From: Streptomyces sp. AC1-42W
Lineage (GTDB): Bacteria > Actinomycetota > Actinomycetes > Streptomycetales > Streptomycetaceae
Assembly (NCBI RefSeq): GCF_003248355.1
Contig: NZ_QKWY01000001.1
Location: 1,756,001 to 1,820,000, forward strand
Direction of reading: 5' to 3'
Length of the DNA: 64,000 nt
Shown piece after piece: positions 48,625 through 56,129 of this stretch. The notes under the pieces are model-generated. The model saw only the letters and a list, made by a program, of their open reading frames with translations, did no database searches and was not told the DNA's origin. The translations under genes were made by a program, and so were the position numbers. Each line of letters begins with the position of its first letter. The stretch's first letter is position 1.

Positions 48625-50357
48625 TACGCGGCCTCCGCTTCCGTCAGCTGGGAGAGCACGATCTCCCGGTACGTGTCATTGCCGGCCATCAGCTCGTGGT
48701 GCGTGCCGGTGCCCACGACCCGCCCCTCGTCCAGCACGACGATCCGGTCCGCGTCACGGATCGTGGACACCCGCTGGGCCACGATCACCACCGTCGCCTC
48801 CGCCGTCTCCCTCCCGAGCGCGGCCCGCAGCGCCGCGTCCGTGGCGTAGTCCAGCGCCGAGAACGAGTCGTCGAAGAGATAGATCTCCGGACGCTGCACC
48901 AGCGTCCGCGCGATCGACAGCCGCTGACGCTGACCGCCCGAGACATTGGTGCCGCCCTGCGCGATCGGCGCGTCCAGGCCGTGTTCCAGGTCCTCGACGA
49001 ACTCCTTCGCCTGGGCCACCTCCAGCGCGTGCCACAGCTCCGCGTCGGTCGCGTCCGGATTCCCGTACCGCAGGTTCGTCGCCACCGTCCCGGAGAACAG
49101 ATACGGCTTCTGCGGCACCAGGCTCACGATCTTCGACAGCAGCACCGGGTCGAGCGTCCGCACATCCGCCCCGTCGACCAGCACCTGGCCGTCCGTCACG
49201 TCGAACAGCCGGGGCACCAGACCGAGCAGCGTCGACTTCCCGCTGCCCGTGGACCCGATGATCGCGGTCGTCTCGCCCGGCCGGGCCACCAGGTCCACCG
49301 ACCGCAGCACCGGCTCCTCGGCGCCCGGATAGCGGAAGTCCGCGCCGCGCACCTCCAGATGCCCGTGGGCGCGCAGTTCGCGGACCGGCTCGACGGGCGG
49401 CACGACGCTGGACTCGGTCTCCAGGACCTCCTGGACGCGCTCCGCGCACACCTCGGCGCGCGGCACCATCATGAACATGAAGGTCGCCATCATCACCGAC
49501 ATGACGATCTGCATCAGATAGGCGAGGAACGCGGTCAGCGCGCCGATCTCCATCCCGCCGCTGTCGATGCGGTGCGCGCCGAACCAGACGACGGCGATCG
49601 ACGACACGTTCACGACCGTCATCACCGTCGGGAACATCAGCGCCATCAGCCGGCCCGTCGACAGGGCCACGTCGGTCAGCTCGGTGTTGGCGCCCCGGAA
49701 GCGCTCCTCCTCGTACGCGTCCCGCACGAAGGCGCGGATCACGCGGTTGCCGGTGATCTGCTCGCGCAGCACCCGGTTCACCGTGTCGAGCCGCGTCTGC
49801 ATCAGCCGGAACAGCGGACGCATCTTCCGCACGATCAGACTGACCGCGATCCCGAGCACCGGCACCACCGCGAGGAGCACCGCCGAGAGCGGCACGTCCT
49901 GGCCCAGCGCCATGATGATGCCGCCGACGCACATGATCGGCGCGGACACCATCAGCGTGAACGTCATCAGCACCAGCATCTGTATCTGCTGGACGTCATT
50001 GGTCGTACGGGTGATCAGCGACGGGGCGCCGAACCGTCCCACCTCGCGCGAGGAGAACGACTGCACCCGGTCGAAGACCGCCGCCCGCACGTCCCGGCCG
50101 AGCGCGGAGGCGGTACGGGCGCCGATGTACACGGCGCCGATGTTGCAGACCACCTGGGCGACGCTGACGACGAGCATCACGCCGCCGTACCGGAGGATGT
50201 AGCCCGCGTCCCCCTGCACGACACCGTTGTCGATGATGTCCGCGTTGAGGGTCGGGAGATAGAGCGTGGCGCAGGTCTGCAACAGCTGCAGAACGACCAG
50301 CACCGCGAGTGGTTTCTGATACGGACCGAGATAGGCCCGCAGGATTTTTATGAGCAC
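48624..50357 (-). CDS. ABC exporter subunit with degenerate Walker B
   Basis: The 577-residue partner has Walker A GSTGSGKSTLLGLVP, signature NVSGGQRQRLSIARTL and H-loop-like VAQRVSTIRDADR. Its Walker B reads IYLFDDSFSALD, with Asp where the catalytic Glu should be, and the H-loop His is Gln (VAQR). Such pairs have one consensus and one degenerate ATP site, as in TM287/288 and BmrCD. The start is the GTG at 50357. Two 16-base repeats lie just upstream. Confidence 0.93.
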   Translation of the reverse strand: MLIKILRAYLGPYQKPLAVLVVLQLLQTCATLYLPTLNADIIDNGVVQGDAGYILRYGGVMLVVSVAQVVCNIGAVYIGARTASALGRDVRAAVFDRVQSFSSREVGRFGAPSLITRTTNDVQQIQMLVLMTFTLMVSAPIMCVGGIIMALGQDVPLSAVLLAVVPVLGIAVSLIVRKMRPLFRLMQTRLDTVNRVLREQITGNRVIRAFVRDAYEEERFRGANTELTDVALSTGRLMALMFPTVMTVVNVSSIAVVWFGAHRIDSGGMEIGALTAFLAYLMQIVMSVMMATFMFMMVPRAEVCAERVQEVLETESSVVPPVEPVRELRAHGHLEVRGADFRYPGAEEPVLRSVDLVARPGETTAIIGSTGSGKSTLLGLVPRLFDVTDGQVLVDGADVRTLDPVLLSKIVSLVPQKPYLFSGTVATNLRYGNPDATDAELWHALEVAQAKEFVEDLEHGLDAPIAQGGTNVSGGQRQRLSIARTLVQRPEIYLFDDSFSALDYATDAALRAALGRETAEATVVIVAQRVSTIRDADRIVVLDEGRVVGTGTHHELMAGNDTYREIVLSQLTEAEAA

Positions 50358-50367
50358 GCGTGTCTCT

Positions 50368-50399
50368 CGGAGTCGGCGAAGATCGGAGTCGGCGTAGGT
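50368..50399. repeat. Two 16-bp tandem repeats before the ABC exporter
   Basis: CGGAGTCGGCG recurs at 50368 and 50384 in units of 16 bases, 11-42 bases upstream of the exporter GTG. The role is unknown; it could be a regulator site or a mRNA feature. Confidence 0.4.
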
Positions 50400-50509
50400 C
50401 GGGGGAGCCGACCCATCTTCCGGTACCGCTTGCCGGGACCGCGAACGGTTTTGTTCAAGTCCAGGTCAAAAAACAGACCCGGTCCATAATTTCGCGGTCC
50501 CCTCCGCAC

Positions 50510-51955
50510 TCAGGGTGCCGGGTCGAACGCGCCCGGGTGGATCTGGTCCCGCGTCGCGATGTACTGCTGGCGCACCGCCTGCCCCACCGCCAGCTCCTCG
50601 CCCGGCTCCAGCACCTGCGCCGCCGCGCCCCGCCAGGCCGGGGGAGTGCGCCCGTCGAGCGCCCCCTGCGAGACCCCCAGCGCCCAGGCGGCCTGCCGGG
50701 CCGCGCCCAGCGCCGCGTACTGGGCGGGCTGCGGCACGACCACCTGCGTGCCCAGCAGCGCCGGGGCCAGCTGCTGTACGGCCGGCAGCTCGGCCGCCGC
50801 GCCCAGCAGGAACACCCGCCGCACCTCCACGCCCCGGCCGCGCAGCACGTCGAGCGCGTCCGCCAGCGAGCAGAGCATCCCCTCGAACGCGGCCCGCGCC
50901 AGATGCTCCGGCTTCATCGACTCCCGCCGCAGCCCGCACAGAGTCCCCGCGGTGTGCGGCAGACGCGGGGTGCGCTCACCCTCCAGATACGGCAGGAGGA
51001 CGAGCCCCGAGGAGCCCGCCGTCGACTTCAGGGCCAGCGCGGACAGCGCCTCCAGCCCCTCCACGTCCAGCATCTCCGCGGTGCCGCGCAGGGCGCGTAC
51101 GGCGTTGGACGTATGCACCACCGGCAGATGCATGCCCGTCGCGTCGGCGAACGAGGTGATCATCCCGCTCGGATCGGCCAGCGCCTCGTGGTGCACCGCC
51201 ATCACGGACCCCGAGGCCCCCAGCGACACGATCGCGTCCCCGACGCCGACCCCCAGGCCGAAGGCCGCCGCCATGATCTCGCCGGTACCGGCGGAGATCA
51301 GCAGCCCCTCCGGCGTCATCCCGGCCGCGTCGGACGGGCCCAGCACCTCGGGCAGCGCCGCCTGGTGCCCGAGCGCCAGCTCCACCAGGTCCGGCCGGTA
51401 GGACTCCGTCCCCGCCGACCAGTACCCCGTCCCGGACGCGGCGCCCCGGTCGGTGGTCCGCCGGGCCGGACGGCCCAGCAGCTGCCACACCAGCCAGTCG
51501 TGCGGCTGGAGCACCGCCGCCACCCGCTGCGCCTGCTCCGGCTCGGTCCGGGCCAGCCAGCGCAGCTTCGCCACCGGCTGCGCGGCCTGCGGCACCGCGC
51601 CGACCGCCTCGGCCCAGGCCTGCCGGCCGCCGAGCCCGTCGATCAGATCGGCCGCGGCGGCCTGCGCCCGCTTGTCGTTGCCGAGCAGCGCCGGGCGTAC
51701 GAGGTTGCCCTGGTGGTCCAGCGGGACGAGCCCGTGCTGCTGCGCGGAGACACCGATCGCCTGCACCCCTTCGAGCAGCCCGCCGGTGGCGGCCTCACCG
51801 AGGGAGAGCAGCCACGCCTGCGGGTCGACCTCGGTGGCTTTGGCCTCGACGGGATGCGCGGCGTACCCCTCGCGCAGTACGGCGCCCGTGTCCGTATCGC
51901 AGACCACGATGTGTGTGAACGCGGAAGAACTGTCCAAGCCGGCGACTATGCCCAT
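50510..51955 (-). CDS. FGGY family carbohydrate kinase (xylulokinase-like)
   Basis: The 481-residue kinase has the N-terminal phosphate-1 motif GIVAGLDSSSAFTHIVV and IGVSAQQHGLVPLD, which resembles xylulokinases (QQHG). The second-half ATP site includes SLGASGSVMAVHH and LLPYLEGERTPRLP, followed by FLLGAAAELPAVQQLAPALLG. It would phosphorylate a pentulose such as D-xylulose. No isomerase or transporter for pentoses is adjacent, so the sugar is uncertain. I chose the ATG at 51955, where the conserved strand begins. Confidence 0.85.
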   Translation of the reverse strand: MGIVAGLDSSSAFTHIVVCDTDTGAVLREGYAAHPVEAKATEVDPQAWLLSLGEAATGGLLEGVQAIGVSAQQHGLVPLDHQGNLVRPALLGNDKRAQAAAADLIDGLGGRQAWAEAVGAVPQAAQPVAKLRWLARTEPEQAQRVAAVLQPHDWLVWQLLGRPARRTTDRGAASGTGYWSAGTESYRPDLVELALGHQAALPEVLGPSDAAGMTPEGLLISAGTGEIMAAAFGLGVGVGDAIVSLGASGSVMAVHHEALADPSGMITSFADATGMHLPVVHTSNAVRALRGTAEMLDVEGLEALSALALKSTAGSSGLVLLPYLEGERTPRLPHTAGTLCGLRRESMKPEHLARAAFEGMLCSLADALDVLRGRGVEVRRVFLLGAAAELPAVQQLAPALLGTQVVVPQPAQYAALGAARQAAWALGVSQGALDGRTPPAWRGAAAQVLEPGEELAVGQAVRQQYIATRDQIHPGAFDPAP

Positions 51956-52031
51956 ACACAGATTCTGCCGCACCCCGGCGGTTTGCCGTACCGGAGACGC
52001 GGCAGAAGCGTGGGCGGGCCCGGAGGGCCGG

Positions 52032-52337
52032 CTAGGTGTTCGTCGTCCCCCAGTCGTCCTCGACGCCGTTCCCGGCCCCGCGCCCCCGGAACGACCGCAC
52101 CCGGTCGGTCACGGAGGGCGGCACCTTGTCGCCGACCTTCTCGCCCACCGCGTGGTACGCCTTGCCCGCGAACTCCCGGCCGCTCTGGGCCGCGGTCTCG
52201 CAGGTGTTGCGCACGGCCGGGTTCTGGGCGAACTGGCGCGCGGACTTCTTCAGCTGCTCGTAGCGCTCCCGCCCGGCCCGCGTGCCGAGCACGTAACCGA
52301 CGGCCAGTCCGGCGATGAACGTGAGCCGGTACCGCAT
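52032..52337 (-). CDS. YtxH-like small membrane-anchored protein
   Basis: The 101-residue protein starts with a short hydrophobic glycine-containing segment (MRYRLTFIAGLAVGYVLGTRAGRERYEQL), the YtxH signature. An amphipathic, alanine-rich helical tail follows. The function is unknown; homologues are stress-linked. The ATG at 52337 is preferred over the GTG at 52346, because GGAAGG then lies 9 bases upstream. Confidence 0.75.
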   Translation of the reverse strand: MRYRLTFIAGLAVGYVLGTRAGRERYEQLKKSARQFAQNPAVRNTCETAAQSGREFAGKAYHAVGEKVGDKVPPSVTDRVRSFRGRGAGNGVEDDWGTTNT

Positions 52338-52445
52338 GGGTGCCACCCTTCCTTCGCTCCGTGCGACGTGTGCTGCCCGCCTACCCGCAGACGCCCGAGA
52401 TCACCCCGGCCGATACCGATTGGCAAAGCACCCCCCTGCTTGCGC

Positions 52446-52451
52446 TAATGT
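52446..52451 (+). promoter_or_regulatory. Possible -10 of the tRNA-Asn pair
   Basis: TAATGT lies in an AT-richer stretch 67 bases before the first tRNA. A TTGGCA about 20 bases further upstream could be the -35, with long spacing. Confidence 0.35.
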
Positions 52452-52517
52452 ATGTGTCGCAGCGAGCGCGCGCCGCCCGGCATCCGCCAGGCAGGTGCGT
52501 TCGAGGCACCGCAGCAA

Positions 52518-52590
52518 TCCCCTGTAGCTCAATTGGCAGAGCAGCCGGCTGTTAACCGGCAGGTTACTGGTTCGAGTCCAGTCGGGGGAG
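52518..52590 (+). tRNA. tRNA-Asn (GTT), copy 1
   Basis: The 73-base cloverleaf has acceptor TCCCCTG/CGGGGGA, anticodon stem GCCGG/CCGGC around the loop CTGTTAA (anticodon GTT), and T arm ACTGGTTCGAGTCCAGT. The CCA end is not encoded. Confidence 0.95.
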
Positions 52591-52595
52591 CGCGA

Positions 52596-52668
52596 TCCCC
52601 TGTAGCTCAATTGGCAGAGCATTCGGCTGTTAACCGGAGGGTTACTGGTTCGAGTCCAGTCGGGGGAG
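52596..52668 (+). tRNA. tRNA-Asn (GTT), copy 2
   Basis: This tandem copy starts 5 bases after copy 1. It differs mainly in the anticodon stem, TTCGG/CCGGA, which still pairs. The anticodon is GTT. Confidence 0.95.
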
Positions 52669-52679
52669 CCAACGGACGA

Positions 52680-52703
52680 GGGCCCCGTACGGGGCCCTTT
52701 TTC
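52680..52703 (+). terminator. Terminator after the tRNA-Asn pair
   Basis: GGGCCCC/GGGGCCC around GTAC is followed by TTTTTC, a classic intrinsic terminator. Confidence 0.85.
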
Positions 52704-52835
52704 GTGTGCCAGGAACCGCCCGGCGGACCCCGCCGTCTTCATGGTCATCAGCAGCCGGCCAACCGCAGCGGGAGATCGTATGACCGGCTATGCTGCGGCA
52801 GACGGTGCGCACACATGTACGCGCCACGCCGAGAC

Positions 52836-52909
52836 GGGGCGGTAGCTCAGCCGGTTAGAGCAGCGGACTCATAATCCGTCGGCCGTGGGTTCGAGTCCCA
52901 CCCGCCCCA
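52836..52909 (+). tRNA. tRNA with anticodon CAT (elongator Met or Ile2)
   Basis: The 74-base cloverleaf has acceptor GGGGCGG/CCGCCCC, anticodon loop CTCATAA (CAT), and T arm GTGGGTTCGAGTCCCAC. It lacks the C1-A72 mismatch of an initiator. Whether it is elongator tRNA-Met or lysidine-modified tRNA-Ile2 cannot be settled by eye. TATGCT at 52789-52794 may be its -10. Confidence 0.9.
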
Positions 52910-52916
52910 CCGAGCG

Positions 52917-52946
52917 TCCCCAGGCAGAATCGTTCTGACCTGGGGA
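52917..52946 (+). terminator. Hairpin after the CAT tRNA
   Basis: TCCCCAGG/CCTGGGGA encloses a second stem, CAGAA/TTCTG, in a compact hairpin 7 bases past the tRNA. Confidence 0.65.
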
Positions 52947-53022
52947 AACGTGGGTTGCGTGGCGTTTTCATGTGCGGTTCTGCCCCGCTTACGTGTGATC
53001 CCACGGCCGCGCGTCACGTCTG

Positions 53023-53451
53023 TCAGGCGACCATGGGCCTCCTCTTGGCGTTCTTGTTCGCTGCCTTCGGTGCGAGCTGGGCGATGCGTTGGTGTGTGAC
53101 GCCGAGCATGCGGCCGGCCTCGGCCTGTGTGAGTCCGAGGCCGACGAGTGTCTTCGCCGCTCGGGTCATCGCCACGCGGCGGCGCTTCTCCGCCTCCTGC
53201 ACGGCGGCATCGGCTTCTTCTGCCTCCCGTACGACCTCGAACATCGCCGGGTCGGCCGGGACGAGGTCGACGGTGTAGAGGGCCGGATCGTCCTCGATGT
53301 CCAGAACGAGACTGACCAGATCCCGGGCGTTCTCCTGGGCCTCGGTCCAGGTGAGGCCCTGAGTGACGTTCTGCTCCCCTTCCGGGAGGCCATCGACCCT
53401 CACGACCCAGAAGCGTCCCTGACGCTCTGCTGTTGCCTTGTGCGTGGTCAT
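53023..53451 (-). CDS. hicB: HicB-type antitoxin with C-terminal helix-turn-helix
   Basis: The 142-residue protein has an N-terminal HicB-like domain (ATAERQGRFWVVRVDGLPEGEQNVTQGLTWTEAQENARDLV). A C-terminal helix-turn-helix follows (LGLTQAEAGRMLGVTHQRIAQLAPKA) with a basic tail. It follows the hicA-like toxin gene on the same strand with a 67-base gap. HicB proteins neutralise HicA and repress the operon; a palindrome over the hicA promoter is a fitting operator. It sits just beyond the tRNA, in lower-GC DNA. Confidence 0.85.
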   Translation of the reverse strand: MTTHKATAERQGRFWVVRVDGLPEGEQNVTQGLTWTEAQENARDLVSLVLDIEDDPALYTVDLVPADPAMFEVVREAEEADAAVQEAEKRRRVAMTRAAKTLVGLGLTQAEAGRMLGVTHQRIAQLAPKAANKNAKRRPMVA

Positions 53452-53518
53452 TCAGTGCGCCCCTTTGTCCGCTCGGTTCGATGATGTTGAGAGCGTTGGC
53501 CCGGACGGCCAAGGGGGC

Positions 53519-53716
53519 TTACGCACCCTTGGCCGTCCGGATGATCGATTCGGCGGTGCCCTCCGCGATCTCGGAGTGCCGGGGGACATGGACTCTGACG
53601 GCGCCGATCCTGTACGTCTCGTGCCGCCCGCGCCCGCTGCCTTCCGGCCCCGTGAAGTCAACCTCCTTCTCAGCTGCGATCTGCTTCAGCCGTTTCATGA
53701 GGTCTCTGCGCTTCAC
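53519..53716 (-). CDS. hicA: HicA-type mRNA interferase toxin
   Basis: The 65-residue protein has the dsRNA-binding-like HicA fold: KRRDLMKRLKQIAAEKEVDFTG, the catalytic His32 in GSGRGRHETYRI, and VHVPRHSEIAEGTAESIIR. HicA toxins cut mRNA and block growth. I chose the GTG at 53716; a perfect TAGAAT ends 7 bases upstream, so the mRNA is probably leaderless. The toxin-first order is usual for hicAB. Confidence 0.87.
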   Translation of the reverse strand: MKRRDLMKRLKQIAAEKEVDFTGPEGSGRGRHETYRIGAVRVHVPRHSEIAEGTAESIIRTAKGA

Positions 53717-53723
53717 GCGAGCG

Positions 53724-53755
53724 ATTCTAGCTCGCCTTGAGTTCAGACTCAAGGC
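53724..53755 (-). promoter_or_regulatory. hicAB promoter with an overlapping 9-4-9 palindrome
   Basis: On the minus strand TTGAGT (53752-53747), a 17-base spacer and TAGAAT (53729-53724) form a near-consensus promoter, with the GTG 7 bases further on. The arms GCCTTGAGT and ACTCAAGGC (53734-53755, 4-base centre) are perfect and cover the -35 and spacer. This is a likely HicB operator. A further TTGAGTC half-site lies at about 53760. Confidence 0.8.
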
Positions 53756-54095
53756 TGATTTGAGTCCAGGGTTCGTGCCCCTCTGGAAGCCTCGGAGGTG
53801 CAGCGACCTCATGCGATTTCAAGGGGCGGCGAGTCGGAGGTCGCTCTCCGCTCGTGCGTCGCCTGACGGCCGACTGCACCCATCACCGGCTGGAGTTCCG
53901 CCCGGCCGGAGAGGGCGTGCTCGCCCCAGGTGCTGCCATCCGGGGCACGGCATCTGTGCACTCACGCCGGGAGCTTTCCTTACCTCGACGTGACTGAGCT
54001 TGCCAGGAGCCCTCGCCTCTTGGGGGGAAGATGCCATTCGAGGGTGGGCTCGCGCGTTGTCGAATCTTTCTGGTGGCGGCGCGTAGTGGAGGTAG
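53756..54095. other. Region upstream of hicAB with no clear gene
   Basis: The 340-base stretch of mixed composition between hicA and the next plus-strand gene has short GC-rich segments but no frame with good codon use. It may be decayed DNA of the accessory patch. Confidence 0.4.
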
Positions 54096-54458
54096 GTGCT
54101 GCGGGACGATGTGGACAATCTGATGCTGCTGTGTGCCCAGCAGTACATGGAGATCGATGCAAAGGCCGCGCTGGGGCCGGAGAGGGTCACCACGGTGGTG
54201 CGGATGGTGGGGCCGGTGCACGGAAATGCGGTGGAGCTGTCGCGGGAGACCGCTGCGAACGCTGTGATGGCGGACCACCGGTTTCCTTTGTGCTTGGAGT
54301 TCTATACCCGGCACGGTGTGGAGATCGATCTGCGGCACACTCCCGGTGAACAGACAGCCGCTGGCTGGGACGCGGAGCCTGCCGCCGGGGCCAGCTGTCA
54401 CTACTACCAGCACGACCCGGAGGCAATCCGGCGCTGGCATGAGCTGGTCTTGGCCTGA
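54096..54458 (+). CDS. Hypothetical protein
   Basis: The 120-residue acidic protein (MLRDDVDNLMLLCAQQYMEI...) has no motif I recognise, no signal peptide and no membrane segment. GGAGG lies only 3 bases before the GTG at 54096; a GTG at 54111 is another possible start. Codon use is moderately Streptomyces-like. A hairpin with a T-rich tail lies 26 bases past the stop, supporting a real gene. It sits in the lower-GC patch after the tRNA genes. Confidence 0.55.
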   Translation: MLRDDVDNLMLLCAQQYMEIDAKAALGPERVTTVVRMVGPVHGNAVELSRETAANAVMADHRFPLCLEFYTRHGVEIDLRHTPGEQTAAGWDAEPAAGASCHYYQHDPEAIRRWHELVLA

Positions 54459-54483
54459 TTGCTGGGCTTCTGGCAGTCGGTCC

Positions 54484-54511
54484 CCCGATTCGCTATCGGG
54501 ATCTTCTTTGG
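54484..54511 (+). terminator. Terminator after the hypothetical gene
   Basis: CCCGAT/ATCGGG around a 5-base loop is followed by ATCTTCTTTGG. Confidence 0.55.
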
Positions 54512-54691
54512 GCGCCGGGTGGGGCTGCGGATGGTGTGGGCCGTGAAGATTGCCCCTTCGGCTGCCTGTTTCGTTGCCCTGGTCATCCGCCTCGGGCTGT
54601 TCGTGCCTCATGTGCGGATCGTCATGACCGGTTCCGGACGGCCACTCTCATTTGCTTATGCGACCAGCTGTCTGTGGTCGATTGATCACTC

Positions 54692-54720
54692 TTGACGCTG
54701 TGAGGCGGGCCCTTCATATT
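54692..54720 (+). promoter_or_regulatory. Promoter before the hypothetical gene at 54749
   Basis: TTGACG at 54692-54697, a 17-base spacer and CATATT at 54715-54720 form a good sigma-70 (HrdB-type) promoter 29 bases before the ATG. Confidence 0.55.
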
Positions 54721-54748
54721 TGGGCGGCTTGTGCGCAACCTGTGAATC

Positions 54749-55024
54749 ATGGGGGCGGGGTCGTGGGTGGTGGCGCGCGTACGCCGCCGGGTGTGTGTTC
54801 TGGCTGTCCTGAACGCGCCTGCGGTCGAGACTGGTGAGCGGGTCGAGGTTGTGGGTGAGCGCACCGAGCGGGAGGCGGTGTATGTCGATCCTGACGGGGC
54901 GGTGAGGGTTCATTTCATGCGAGGGGCGACTTTTCGAATTCTTTCGGAGCGGGGAATTCAAATGAGATTTACGACGGAAGAAGATGTGATGGCGATGTGG
55001 CGTGAGAACCTTTTCTGCCCCTAA
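54749..55024 (+). CDS. Hypothetical protein
   Basis: The 91-residue frame (MGAGSWVVARVRRRVCVLAV...) has no recognised domain. Its second half (EREAVYVDPDGAVRVHF ... FTTEEDVMAMWRENLF) looks like an ordered domain with relaxed, lower-GC codon use. A TTGACG/CATATT promoter lies just upstream and the lipoprotein gene follows 16 bases downstream, suggesting an operon. No clear Shine-Dalgarno sequence precedes the ATG. Signs point to recent acquisition. Confidence 0.45.
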   Translation: MGAGSWVVARVRRRVCVLAVLNAPAVETGERVEVVGERTEREAVYVDPDGAVRVHFMRGATFRILSERGIQMRFTTEEDVMAMWRENLFCP

Positions 55025-55040
55025 GTAAGCGAAGGAAGTA

Positions 55041-55466
55041 ATGTTCAACTCGCGCGGCCTCCGACGGCTCGTGGTGTCGGTTATCTCCGCACTCCTGTTC
55101 GTCATGACAACTTCCGCATGCAGTACCTCGCCCCATCTGGATGATGTGGATTCTGTAAAAGAATCCGATCTCATTGGCACTTGGAAAGGGGCAGGCGGGT
55201 CGGTCCTCATTCTGAAGAGTGGTAAGAAATTCGAGGCGCACTCACTGAAAACCTCATACACTGCCGGCGCAGGTGTGCACGTCGAGTCCAAAGAAGTTGT
55301 CAGCGGGACGGGCGAGTGGGGGTTTGGCTACTACTCCAAGGACTGGATGGTTGACCTTTGGTTCGAGTCGAGCGGAGGTGCCACCTTGTACGTCGCGTCA
55401 GTCGACGGAGAGAAGGTGATTTGGGCTTGGGTGGGCGATGGGAAGCCGTTCATCATGCGGAGATGA
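55041..55466 (+). CDS. Putative lipoprotein, lipocalin-like
   Basis: The 141-residue protein has a lipoprotein signal peptide (VVSVISALLFVMTTSAC, Cys near residue 27). A small beta-rich domain follows, beginning DLIGTWKGAGGSVLILKSGKKF, a start seen in lipocalin-like domains. GAAGGAAG lies 2-9 bases before the ATG. Codon use is clearly lower in GC than the core genes (GAT, AAA, TCA codons are common), consistent with horizontal transfer. The function is unknown; it would sit on the outer face of the membrane. Confidence 0.75.
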   Translation: MFNSRGLRRLVVSVISALLFVMTTSACSTSPHLDDVDSVKESDLIGTWKGAGGSVLILKSGKKFEAHSLKTSYTAGAGVHVESKEVVSGTGEWGFGYYSKDWMVDLWFESSGGATLYVASVDGEKVIWAWVGDGKPFIMRR

Positions 55467-55479
55467 GGGAGCTGACTGC

Positions 55480-56120
55480 AGCCTGAACCGCGCCGGCTGC
55501 CGTGCTCAAGGGCAGCCGGCGCGGAGCCTCGCGCAGTCCTCCCGTCCGGTCGTCGTCGACCAGGTCCAGGCACTCGGCGTTCCAGGGTTCGGCGAGGACG
55601 TCGGCGCCGGTACCGGAGCAGGGGCAGCCAGCGGAAGTGCTCCCAGCTCTCCTGGGGCCAGGACCTGCCCTCGAATACGCTGCCGGCCAACATGGACACG
55701 TCGCGCTGGGGCAGATCGAGGCCGAGCGGTTCGGTAAGAGCATGAGCAAGGCGGCGACGTAGTGACCTCGGCCGTTGGACGGGGGACGGTCATCCGGTGT
55801 GCGTAGTCGCTGCCCGCGATCTCATGCACCAGGTCCTCGTGCTTCGCCCGGCAGGGTGCGGGGCCATCGGCGGCCACGGAATCCTCCGAGCTTCGCTCCG
55901 CCTTGTCGGCGGCTCGCAGGTCGTGCACGTGGCCCTCGATCTCCGGCCACGGCTCCCGCGTCCACCTGCCGTCGAGGCGGGTGATGACCGGCGGGGTGGT
56001 TCTTCGTGAAGATCACCCTGAATCGGTTGCGCTGACCCTCGGCGCTGATGAAAGCGAGCCGAATTTCAGTGGCCTTGAGGACTGTTGTTGCAGACGGGTG
56101 CCGCTTGAGCTGTCCCTTGC
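55480..56120 (-). pseudogene. Decayed, frameshifted coding sequence
   Basis: On the minus strand, coding-like segments lie in different frames. One reads PPVITRLDGRWTREPWPEIE and continues to about EIAGSDYAHRMTVPRPT. A second reads MLAGSVFEGRSWPQESWEHF and continues RWLPLL. After a one-base frame change near 55615, GTGADVLAEPWNAECLDLVD continues. Codon use is Streptomyces-like in each piece. Upstream, KATEIRLAFISAEGQRNRF may be another fragment. No single frame spans them, so one or more genes have decayed here. I do not recognise the family. Confidence 0.45.
55488..55524 (+). terminator. Terminator after the lipoprotein gene (14-bp perfect stem)
   Basis: CCGCGCCGGCTGCC at 55488-55501 pairs perfectly with 55511-55524. 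Confidence 0.7.
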
Positions 56121-56129
56121 TTCGTGGCT

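Noticed and set aside
46087..48849. Long plus-strand frame opposite the ABC exporter
   Set aside because: It starts inside hrdA in another frame and encodes His/Arg/Asp-rich low-complexity sequence.
52518..52668. Tandem near-identical units suggesting a CRISPR or other repeat array
   Set aside because: Each unit folds as a complete tRNA-Asn. There are only two copies, and no cas gene or spacer pattern occurs anywhere in the window.
54459..54695. 78-residue frame with hydrophobic segments after the hypothetical gene
   Set aside because: It starts with an unsupported TTG right after a stop, runs through a terminator hairpin, and has no conserved-looking region.
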